A stretch of 64,000 nt of DNA from contig OX326958.1 of assembly GCA_946800325.1 (NCBI GenBank), positions 11,418,001 to 11,482,000 of the forward strand, written 5' to 3'. This DNA is from Luzula sylvatica. Taxonomy: Eukaryota; Streptophyta; Magnoliopsida; Poales; Juncaceae. The translations under genes and the position numbers were made by a program. Shown here piece by piece: positions 35,356 to 45,138 of this stretch. The notes beneath the pieces are model-generated. The model made no database searches and had not been told where the DNA came from. It was given only the letters and a program-made list of their open reading frames with translations. Within the stretch, counting starts at the first letter, position 1. Each line of letters starts with the position of its first letter.

Positions 35356-35849
35356 TCCGTCCCAATGTTAGTCAATTCGCGAATAGTTCGCGAATAATAC
35401 ACAAATTATACGAATTTTGAAAAATACGCGAACTTCGCGTATCCAATTTAGTGATTCGGAAATATTCGCGAATTTGATGGCCAAAAAATATTCGGCCGAT
35501 TTTTTGTCGATTTTTTAATTGTTTCTATGTATTGTAATTTCTAAGTTACATGAGTCATATCATGATCTAAATTAGTCAATTCGCGAATAATTCGCTAATA
35601 ATACACGAATTATACGAATTTTGAAAAATACGCGAACTTCGCGGGATTATATTTTGCCGAACTTTTTGAACCGATTTTTTAATAAAAAATCATATTATAC
35701 ACGAACATATACGAATACGAATATTATCCGTTCACATTTTTTAGGTCCGAATTTTTTGCTGTATGAAAAAATGCACTATCTGAATTATACACGAACGTAT
35801 CTCGTATCGTATTAATGCCGTATCCCGAATGACTGACTGACTCCGTCCA
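35356..35849. mobile_element. hAT-like non-autonomous element with TTCGCGAA repeats
   Basis: The near-perfect 8-mer TCCGTCC(C/A) flanks 35364-35841. The ends GTTAGTCAATTCGCG and (inverse of the right end) GTCAGTCATTCGGG are inverted repeats. Internally a block ATTCGCGAATAATTCGC..., with GAATTTTGAAAAATACGCGA, is present twice (about 35373-35440 and 35576-35645). Confidence 0.65.
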
Positions 35850-35896
35850 ACCTTTGTTTTTTAAGATGTAATGTTACACTAATAAATATTATATAT

Positions 35897-36051
35897 CTTG
35901 TTGAACTTTTTTTTTTTTTGTGAAGAATCATAAGCCACGAATCGTGGCCATTATAGATTTATTTATTTATATTGATGCCGCCGAGATTCGAACCCACAAC
36001 CTCTACAACATGAGGATTTATTGTGCTGAACACTCAACCTTGTTGAACTTT
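35897..36051 (-). mobile_element. tRNA-derived SINE
   Basis: The 13-bp direct repeat CTTGTTGAACTTT flanks 35910-36038. On the minus strand the body has a head with TTGAGTGTTCAGCAC, a B-box GGGTTCGAATCTC (complement of 35983-35995) and a long A tail (the T run at 35907-35919). The length of about 129 bp plus tail, and the target duplication, are typical of plant SINEs. Confidence 0.88.
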
Positions 36052-36703
36052 ATTGTTCATGTTCTTTAATAAAGTACTGGGTATGATATTCAAAATTCCA
36101 TATATTTAGTTCGAACATATAAAAGTACCATTCGAACGGATAGTATAAAATCTAAAAAAAAATGTTTAAAACGCCTATCTTTTTTAAAAGATGCTGGATC
36201 ATTAATTTCGTTAGAACGGGGATAAATACCGTTCGAACGGACAGTACTAGATTTTTACGGGTTTTAACTTTGTATACAAATTTGAAATTTGAAATATATT
36301 TTAATTTTAATTAGTCCGTTCAAACAAAAGTAAATACCGTTAGAAAGAAAAAATATTTTTGAAAATACTTTCTTGCGTTATATATATGATAAATTTGAAA
36401 TGAGTTTGGTAGAAGCTTAACCACCTGAGGGGCAATAGCGGTTCGATTAAGGTCCTAAGGGACTAGAAGGGGCAGCTCCAAAAACAATTGAACGGTAATA
36501 TCTATATATGAGATAAATTTATTTATTTTATGATAAAATTGAAAATTTATGTATTATCGTTGCTCCAAAAAAAATTGAAAATTTTCACGATAACCCCTCC
36601 CATTGATACATGCGCCACTGCCAAGGAGTGGTTATGGTACTCTTTTGCCTTCACTTGTGCATGAGTTTGTTGTTTCAACTCGTGAAAAATGTCTTGAATG
36701 TCT
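36052..36703. other. Intergenic, no gene seen
   Basis: AT-rich. A GTTCGAACGG-like word recurs at about 36110-36350 (CATTCGAACGGATAGTA, CGTTCGAACGGACAGTA), suggesting an old degenerate repeat. Confidence 0.4.
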
Positions 36704-37301
36704 CTCATCTCCAATGTTACAGAAATCGTTAGGCGTTAGTCGGGCGAACAAACACCGTCTAGCGACTAGAGGGATTAATCAGAAATTAATCGGTTCTAGG
36801 CGAATTTATAATTTTACATTTTTTTGTCATATTTTTTAATTTCTATATATTATAATTTGTGCTACAAATGTTTATACTAAAAATAATGTATATGAATTTT
36901 ATTTTAGACAACATCCAAACAAATCATAACATGAAATCTACAACATAACATTAACACAAATCCAAATAAATCACACAATAAAGTTACTGACATATTAACG
37001 CATTCTAACTGATATCATAATATTTTTCATCCTCCTAGAACGGGTTATGGCTTATGGGCCTAAAAAATGCACAAAGAGAAATAAACTAAACATAAAAAAA
37101 AAATGAGTTTTTGGCCAAAAAAAAATAGAAGTGAAAATAAAAAATTTAAGTGGGCTGGATATAGACGGAATTATTCGGTATTTAGACGAACTTAAACGAA
37201 ATTCAGCCTAGACATAAACTAATCGGGCATACCTGGATGTTTGGATTTTGCCTAGCGCCTAGGCGGCCACCTAGACCGATTTTTACAATCATGCTCATCT
37301 C
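36704..37301. mobile_element. hAT-like non-autonomous element, about 582 bp
   Basis: The 8-mer CTCATCTC is found at 36704-36711 and 37294-37301. The ends CAATGTTACAGAAATCG and (inverse) CATGATTGTAAAAATCGG form a weak inverted repeat, followed inside by GC-rich TTAGGCG and CTAGGCGGCCACCTAG blocks typical of one class of plant hAT-like MITEs. Confidence 0.65.
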
Positions 37302-38084
37302 ATGTCTACTCCCAAATTTGTTTGTGTTGCTTGAATGTTTTATATTTTCTCGTGCATCCTTTTGAGTGTGTCTTGAAATGTTGTGTGTGCTTTGTTGTAT
37401 TCTTGCTTTGGCGTGTTTCTTCATAGTTCATTATTTTTGTACCCATCTCGACCGTCACTTAATTTCACACGTTATTATTTTGAATTAGTTTTGAGATCAT
37501 CGAACACAGTACAACACATCACAACTCAAAGATATTTTTTTAAATGTACAAACTCAAAAGAGAGTTATATTCAAGAAGATTGTATTTAACTGAAAACGCA
37601 TGCAATAAAAAGGTTATGAGTGACCGGTTTTGCCAGTATACCTGGCCGAAATAATCATTATTCAATTTAATAACGATTATGAATAGCGATATTTATTATT
37701 TTTCTTGATATTGCACTATTTTGGGACATATTTATAATAGACAATTACGCATTCATTCTATAACGTTAAATACTTTCTTTGACAACACAAAATCAATCAA
37801 TCATTTTATTTTACTTTCATCATAATTATAAATACAAAAATATTTTAGTAATGCTTAATAAAACAAAACTTATTGATTGATTCAACGAACAAATTAAGCC
37901 AATTATATATTCTTATAACATTTATATAATATAATAGTAACGCAACCTTTTTTCTTTGTTTTGTGCACGTTGTATAATTATGTTATGCAGGTTAAAACAA
38001 ACTTCAATATTGATATAGAAAAAATGGTTCATTCATTTTTTTTTTTAAGTAACTGGAGAGGATTAACTGCCCTAGGCTTTCTAA
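37302..38084. other. Intergenic; left flank of segment copy B
   Basis: From about 37650 the sequence aligns with 30200-30640 (copy A) at moderate identity. No gene. Confidence 0.5.
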
Positions 38085-39080
38085 TTTGTAATTATTCAAA
38101 ATTGGAGTCTATTCAACCGATAAACGTTTCTAATTTGAGTGATAAATAAATATGTCCACGGATCTTGCAATAGATATTTCATCTCAACCGATAATCATTT
38201 CAATTTGAGTTTATTCAACCCATTTTCCCGTACCGAAATACCCATATGGGTATCCAGCTTAGCAGCACAAATTTACATAAATGCCCCTTGGAATAACGAT
38301 AAAAGTAAAACCTCCGTACCGGATTCCAAAAATATTATTTCATCATAAGCTTACTTGTATTGTACCAGACGATATTGCACTTTCTCTCTCTAAAAATCCC
38401 CTTATTGCCAGTCTTTTCTCTGACTACAACAGATTAATCATCACTCCATTCGAAGGAGAAAATTCTCGAATCACTTCATGGATTGCATGCTGTGTTGCAC
38501 GGATACGCCGATACGGCGATACGGCGACGCGTATCGGATACGGCAATTTAACATATGATTTATGATACGATACGGATACGACGATACGGCTAAATTCGCT
38601 TTTTTGGAGTATCCGCGCAACATAGATTGCATGTTATTCGAAGGGAAAATTATATGCACTGAGATACGGGGATTTGAAAACCTAAAAAATCAACTGGCCT
38701 CCAAAACTGGGAACTGAATTCTCGGTTCTGCACAAATACTTGGTAACTGAAGGTATGTACATGTACCACAACACTTGTGATTTTAAGATTTTTAAGTTAG
38801 TGAAAGGGAGGAAATGAAATCTTGGATTAGGGATTAAAGAGGAAATTGCATTTATTTTGGGAATTATTATCATGAAGATCAAGAAACTTATGGAACTAGG
38901 CAGGAATGCGATCATGGAGTTTTTTTTGTTTCGAATGGCAAAGTTGAGATTTTTGTTGTCGTTAACATTGTGTTTTGGATTGGGACGTACCAGCTCTTTG
39001 GTACCGGTGCAAGTTTTGAGGGGTATTTTCGTTACAATGAACGTGTTCGGGATATGTTTTTTTTGTTATATGGATGACTA
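38085..39080 (+). pseudogene. DUF295 pseudogene, copy B
   Basis: A diverged, more degraded partner of copy A. Readable parts are YVHGSCNRYFIST, LSLFNPFSRTEIPIW, then in a second frame CIVPDDIALSLSKNPLIASL and ITPFEGENSRI, and the C-terminal region only as fragments (ALWY-like TSSLVPVQVL near 38985). The N-terminal part is shorter than copy A because about 600 bp is missing between the ACTGCCCTAGGC block and the coding region. A 135-bp insertion interrupts it at 38490. It lacks the SINE/hAT complex and the minisatellite present in copy A. Confidence 0.75.
38481..38633. mobile_element. 135-bp MITE with 9-bp target duplication
   Basis: GATTGCATG occurs at 38481-38489 and 38625-38633. The insert (38490-38624) begins CTGTGTTGCACGGATACG and ends GTATCCGCGCAACATA, an inverted repeat, with GATACGGCGATACGG repeats inside. 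Copy A at about 32820 reads GTGGATTGCTTGTTATTCG without the insert, an empty site that confirms the boundaries. Confidence 0.88.
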
Positions 39081-40630
39081 GAATGATAATATATCAAATT
39101 TTATATATTCCACATTTTGGAAGTTTTGGTTTTGTAGCAAGTTTAATATTTATTTACCCGATATGAACTATATCTTTAGGCATCGACTTGACGAGAAGCG
39201 GCAATTAACTATATCTTTAGAAACAACCAGACAAGAAGCGGCAACTATATCTTTAGTCAACGATATATTAAAAACAACAAAAAAGCGACACTAAAAGTAC
39301 ACCTTAGGCACGGACTATATAAAAATACTTATAGTTATAATTGATGGTAATGTGACATATCCTGTCCATGCCATTTACAAATATTGTTTGTTCTATCAAA
39401 CATATTTATTTGTAAATTAAATATAATAAGATAATTATAGTTATAATTAAAATACTTATTATATTTATTTTAAGAAAAATAATATATAAATTAAATGCAA
39501 TATAATAATATAATATAATTAAATCGTAATTTTTTTTGGGATTGTTATCCTCCTTGTGAATGTATTTTTTTATTTTATAAAATTATAATGATATTAAATT
39601 TAAGTATTAATTTATAAAACGAAGTATAAATGATTATAGATAATAATACTGAATCAGAGATTAAAAAGATATAAAAATATTAGATGATATGAACATTTGA
39701 ACATATGAAATATATAATTTATCACATATATATTAAGGATATAATGATCATTTGGTAAGTGAACAAATATAAAAAAAACATTGGTATTTTGAGGAATGTA
39801 AATTTTCAATTAAACAACAATATTCACATGACATGATAATGTGATTCCCATCAATCATATCTCAGAAGATATGATTATTATGATAATATCAAATTACCGC
39901 AATCCAAACGCATCAGAGACAACGACCAGCGAGTAAATGACACAATTTCATTAAATAATGTATACAAACAACAAACTTAAACTCTACACTAAAGTAAGCT
40001 TTAGCCAATAACTGATAACAATTGATAATAAATCTGTACCCTTAAGACTGCGATTACTCAACAAATTGTACGATTCCATGACCTAAGGCAGCATAAATGA
40101 CAATAAGCGGCGATACAATTACAATCCGGGATTTAGTATGTAGTAAATTATCCGAGACTTCAAGTCCAGATTACTTATATATTTCGAGATTCGAAATCAG
40201 GAATTACTAAAACCAAGAAAATTCCCGGCCACGGAGTTTACCCAATTAAAATTATCCACGTCATAACTTCTTGCCATGTTTCGCCACTTCATTGGCTACA
40301 CACTTTCACAGTGACGTGTATTCAACAGTCCCCTTCTCTCTCAACCATAGTCAATATTCTCTCTCTCGCCATCTCTTTCCCATCACGTTGCGAGAACTCC
40401 ATTATCTAAGGTTTCAGCTTTACTCGTTTGATTTCTCAATCGTGGCTTCTACACAGAACCTCTCTCGGCGGAAACCCTCTTCTTCGTCGTCGTCTACAGC
40501 GGAGGAAAGTTCGCAAACGTTAAAGCAAGTTTTAGATCGAGATAAGAAAAGTCGAAGCGGCAAGTCGACTTCCGCCCAATCCGAGTTACCGTTTTGGCAG
40601 AAAAATTGGTTTTTGGGACTTTTGTTGATA
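39081..40630. other. Intergenic and SDF2 leader region
   Basis: AT-rich to about 40240, with no gene seen. 40270-40630 is open in the SDF2 frame for 120 codons without an ATG (see findings) and is CT-rich, consistent with a leader. Confidence 0.5.
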
Positions 40631-41786
40631 ATGGCTGCTGGATTCTTTGCTCTGGCTATTTTTCTTTATCTCGGGCTTGATTTGCCCGAGGGCTCGCCTT
40701 CTTCAGCCATGGCGGCTGAAGGCGTAGAGGTAAGATCGAGTTAACTCCCCCCCCCCCCCCCCCCCTCCTAAATGGATGATCCGCATTGAAAACGCTGTGA
40801 TTTGATTTCCCTTTTTGTTTTGCATTTTGTTTAGATTACATACGGATCTGCGATCAAATTGATGCACGAAAAAACCAAATTTCGCCTTCATTCACATGAT
40901 GTGCCTTATGGATCTGGCAGTGGACAACAATCCGTCACTGGATTCCAAGGCGTCGATGACTCCAATAGTTATTGGGTACGTTTCTCTCTTTCTAATTTCT
41001 TATTTATCTTCTTTATTCCTTCACATTATACATACATACAAATAAAGATATGAAATTGGGACCAAAGTTGGGTGAAATTGGGACCTAGTTTAACTCTTTT
41101 TGGGGGGGGTATTTTTTAAAAAATCGCAGATTGTGAGACCAACACTCGATTCATCGGCCAAACAAGGAGACGCAATAACACACGGAACCGAAATTAGACT
41201 CCAACACATGAAGACACGCAAATGGCTACACAGCCATTTACACGCCTCTCCCATTACCGGCAATTTAGAGGTCCATTATTCTCCAATTTTCAGCGATTTT
41301 CTAACCCAATTTCAACATTTACCAATATTTAACCATTCATTTCAGGTCAGCTGTTTCGGAAACGACCAGAACTCCGACACTGGCGATTATTGGAGGTAAG
41401 AATTTGCAAAAAAACCCTTGTACAATTGAAAATTGCAGAAAAGCCCCTCAAATATACTATTTTGTATCTACAGGCTAGAGATAGAAGGGAGTGGAAAGAC
41501 ATGGAGGCAAGATCAGAGAATTAGACTTAGGCACGTAGACACAACGGGTTATTTGCACAGTCACGATCGAAAGTACAATCGCATTGCTGGCGGCCAACAA
41601 GAGGTCAATCTTTTATTTCTTCGGCCAAATTTGGGGGATTTCAAAAATATTTATTTTAGTTTGATAAATTGTTAATATTTGTATGATATTTTTGTGAAAC
41701 AGGTTTGTGGAGTGAGAGACAAGAGAGCCGATAATGTATGGATGGCTGCAGAAGGCGTTTACTTACCGCTACATCAAAGCAAATAA
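40631..41786 (+). CDS. SDF2: SDF2 (stromal cell-derived factor 2-like, MIR domains), 6 exons
   Basis: Exons 40631-40729, 40835-40975, 41130-41270, 41346-41395, 41474-41603 and 41703-41786 join in phase to 214 aa. SDF2 is an ER-lumen protein of three MIR repeats that, in Arabidopsis, works with ERdj3B/BiP in folding and export of receptor kinases. The start MAAGFFALAIFLYLGLDLP is a signal peptide and matches the family's usual start. MIR landmarks: YGSAIKLMHEKTKFRLHSHD and YGSGSGQQSVTGF in repeat 1, IRLQHMKTRKWLHSHLHASP in repeat 2, and IRLRHVDTTGYLHSHDRKY with IAGGQQEVCGVRDKRADN in repeat 3. The C-terminus AEGVYLPLHQSK has no KDEL-type signal, as in Arabidopsis SDF2. All introns GT-AG. Confidence 0.96.
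40747..40765 (+). repeat. Poly-C tract in SDF2 intron 1
   Basis: A run of about 19 C, 18 bases after the exon 1 donor. Runs of this kind are length-variable and prone to sequencing error. Confidence 0.95.
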
Positions 41787-43815
41787 TTTAATTAACCGTT
41801 AATCAGGATTTTGTATTACAAATTATTATTTGGCGTATTATATACACTTCTCTCTTTTGTTATTATCGTCCAAACTTTGTGTTCGATATAATTTCCGAGG
41901 AATTTAGCTCTCATGTAATTTGAGTTGTTATTGTTAGAATATTTTTCTGTGTTTGTTTATATAAAATTTTATGCAAAGGGCTTGTTTGGCATTAAGTATA
42001 ACTAAGGCAGTTATTAGCAATTTAGCATGACTTAATTTCGATATTTCATTAAAGAAAAATAATAATCCTGTTAATGGTAAAGATTTTTGTATTATTATTT
42101 TTTTCTTTGTTTATCTCGTGTTGTTTCGACAAACATGTTAGTACAAAATGTATTCACGACTAGAAATTTATAATATATCCATATTTTTATGTACGAATGT
42201 CAATGTGTGATTATAAAAGCATAAAAAACTTTTGACGAAATTAAAAAAATATATCACACTACATGACTTCATATTGCATCTTATATTAGACTCATAATTC
42301 ATAAATACTTATTTAAAGAATATCATATTTCATTAGTAATTAGTAAATCCCAAACAAAAATATTTGAACTTTTGTTATATAATATTGTAAATATCATTTT
42401 TTTCAGGATTCTTTTGTATATCTTAAAATAAGTGTTAAATTCATAAAACAAATTATTTTATTTCATTTATAAAAAAAAAAAGATTTTCAAAACAAACATA
42501 TCAATGTTTGTACGAATGACATATTTTTTAAAATATGCATCTAAATATATTTCAAAATAGAGATACATTTTGTTTGTTGAAAAAACTGATTTTTTCGAAC
42601 GAAAATAAAATTCATATAAATATTTTATTTAGTTATAATATTTGCGACACTGCTCATAGAGTCGTAGTAGCGGGTAATGGGTCAAAATTAACCCTCGGAC
42701 CGGAACGGGTAATTTTTTTTGGATATTACCCGATCCTCGGATATTTTTTTTTGGATATTATCCGTACCTTTCGGGTCTGATACCCGCAGGCTCGGATTTA
42801 ACTCGTCCCGTTGATATTTCTAATTGCAACTTGGTGAAACAAACTAATTATCAAATGACATACCATATTTTATAATCTCAATTCTTTTTTTTTTAAAGAA
42901 AAGAAAGGAGTGGGCTTTATTGTCCCACTTCCTATTCTGTTACCAGTTACGTGTTGATCAATAAAATAGTTTACGATTTCTTTTTACACGTATCTTCTCT
43001 TATACTTTCTTTACTATCTAATCTGAGTAATTTCAATTCAGAAAAACTCAAAAAAGGCCTAAACACAACAACAGCCTTATACTATTCAGCTGTTATACTA
43101 TTCATTTTTACAAAAGTTTAAAAAACTGAATTTTAAAACTTAACTCTTCTCGGCTCATTTCGCATTTCCATTTTCTAAGCCCATGCATCATGTTTTTGCT
43201 ATGAAATCTCAACTATACAAGAGAAACAAAAAGTAAATACAATTACACACTTCTTTCTCATATTGATTTGTTTCTTAGAGCTCTTGATATTTTAAGATTT
43301 TATAGGTACATTACATGAATGGTATTTTTTGTCTCTAAATTAGAGGGCTTCTACATTTGCACATACAACATTTACCGTTCCAAAAATAAAAATCACATTA
43401 ACCTCTAAAAAAATGATATTCAGATCCGCCCGAAATTGATCCAATTTTTCAAATTGATGTATTTCCAATGTGTCAATTGCGTATTTGAAAATTTTAGGTA
43501 AGATCATAAATATACATGAAAAAGTCTGTAAGAAATGAAAAAGAAACAAAAAGACCCTGAGGAACATATAAAAACAGAAATAGCATTTATGACAAAAAAG
43601 AAATAACACAAGTCTGTAAAAAAAAATGACTTCCACCCCCTATATGTAATGTATTTTAACCATACATTTATATTCATATAAAAATAATGTTCACAATTTG
43701 TACAAATAGTGTGTGTATGTATAAAAAATATTAATGTTCACTAACTAAAATGCAAATATTATTATTTGTACAAATAAAAATAGTGGCCGTATGAATAAAC
43801 CATAACTATTCAAAA
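41787..43815. other. Intergenic, no gene seen
   Basis: AT-rich. At about 42664-42810 there is a patch of GGGTAAT, TTACCC and CGGGTCTGATACCCGC repeats resembling worn transposon ends. No protein or RNA gene recognised. Confidence 0.45.
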
Positions 43816-44943
43816 TAGTGGTCCGGGTCGTCGACCCGGCACCCCCCCGGGGCGGGTCCGGGTCGTCGACCCGGCACCCCCTCCCCCCCCGGGGCGGATC
43901 CGGGTCCTCGACCCGGCACCCCCCCCGGGGCGGGTCCGGGTCCTCGACCCGGCACCCCCCCCCCCCGGGGCGGGTCCGGGTCCTCGACCCGGCACCCCCC
44001 CGGGGCGGGTCCGGGTCCTCGACCCGGCACCCCCCCCCGGGGCGGGTCCGGGTCCTCGACCCGGCACCCCCCTCCCCCAGGGCGGGTCGGGGTCGTCAAC
44101 CCGGCACCCCCCTCCCCGGGCGGGTCGGGGTCGTCGACCCGGCACACCCCCCCCCGGGCCGGGTCCGGGTCGTCGACCCGGCACCCCCCCCCCGGGGCGG
44201 GGGTCCGGGTCCTCGACCCGGCACCTCCCCCCCGGGGCGGGTCCGGGTCCTCGACCCGGCACCCCCCCCCCCCCCCCCCCCCCCCCCGGGGCGGGTCCGG
44301 ATCCTCGACCCGGCACCCCCTCCCCCCCCCCCCGGGGCGGATCCGGGTCCTCGACCCGGCACACCCCCCCCGGGGCGGGTCCGGGTCCTCGACCCGGCAC
44401 CCCCCCCGGGCGGGTCCGGGTCCTCGACCCGGCACCCCCCCGGGCGGGTCCGGGTCCTCGACCCGGCACCCCCCTCCCCCAGGGCGGGTCCGGGTCCTCG
44501 ACCCGGCACCCCCCCTCCCCCCGGGCGGGTCCCGGTCCTCGACCCGGCACCCCCCCTCCCCGGGGCGGGTCCGGGTCCTCGACCCGGCACCCCCCTCCCA
44601 GGGGCGGGTCCGGGTCCTCGACCCGGCACCCCCCTCCCAGGGGCGGGTCCGGGTCCTCGACCCGGCACCCCCCTCCCCGGGGCGGGTCCGGGTCCTCGAC
44701 CCGGCACCCCCCTCCCCGGGGCGGGTCCGGGTCCTCGACCCGGCACCCCCCTCCCCGGGGCGGGTCCGGGTCCTCGACCCGGCACCCCCCTCCCCGGGGC
44801 GGGTCCGGGTCCTCGACCCGGTACCCCCCCCCTCCCCGGGGCGGGTCCGGGTCCTCGACCCGGCACCCCCTCGCGGCGGGTCCGGGTCCTCGACCCGGCA
44901 CCCCCTCACGGCGGGTCCGGGTCCTCGACCCGGCACCCCCTTC
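43816..44943. repeat. GC-rich minisatellite with hairpin units, about 29 copies
   Basis: Every unit (about 33-50 bp, mean about 39) contains CCGGGTCCTCGACCCGGCAC (or GTC for CTC) then a C-rich spacer and GGGGCGGGT. The core is a perfect stem, CCGGGTC / GACCCGG, with a 3-nt loop. The first ten or so units have irregular poly-C spacers (one near 44264-44287 has over 20 C); units at 44560-44860 are nearly identical with CCCCCTCCCCGGGGC. No stop codons arise in several frames on both strands because of composition, giving false reading frames of 250-440 codons. Confidence 0.96.
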
Positions 44944-44989
44944 TCCCTCGCGCACACCTGCAAAACAAACAAACAGAAAACACACATAC

Positions 44990-44996
44990 ATACCAG

Positions 44997-45037
<41 letters not shown>

Positions 45038-45138
45038 CAGATTACGCACACACACACCAGATTACACACACACACACACATACATACCAGATTACACACA
45101 CACACCAGATTACACGCACACATATTTACCAGATTACA
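44990..45138. repeat. (CA)n microsatellite with TACCAGATTA interruptions
   Basis: CA runs at 45000-45033, 45049-45080 and onward are punctuated by (T/C)ACCAGATTA at least five times, so the larger unit is a CA tract plus that decamer. It starts about 50 bp after the GC-rich minisatellite. Confidence 0.9.
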
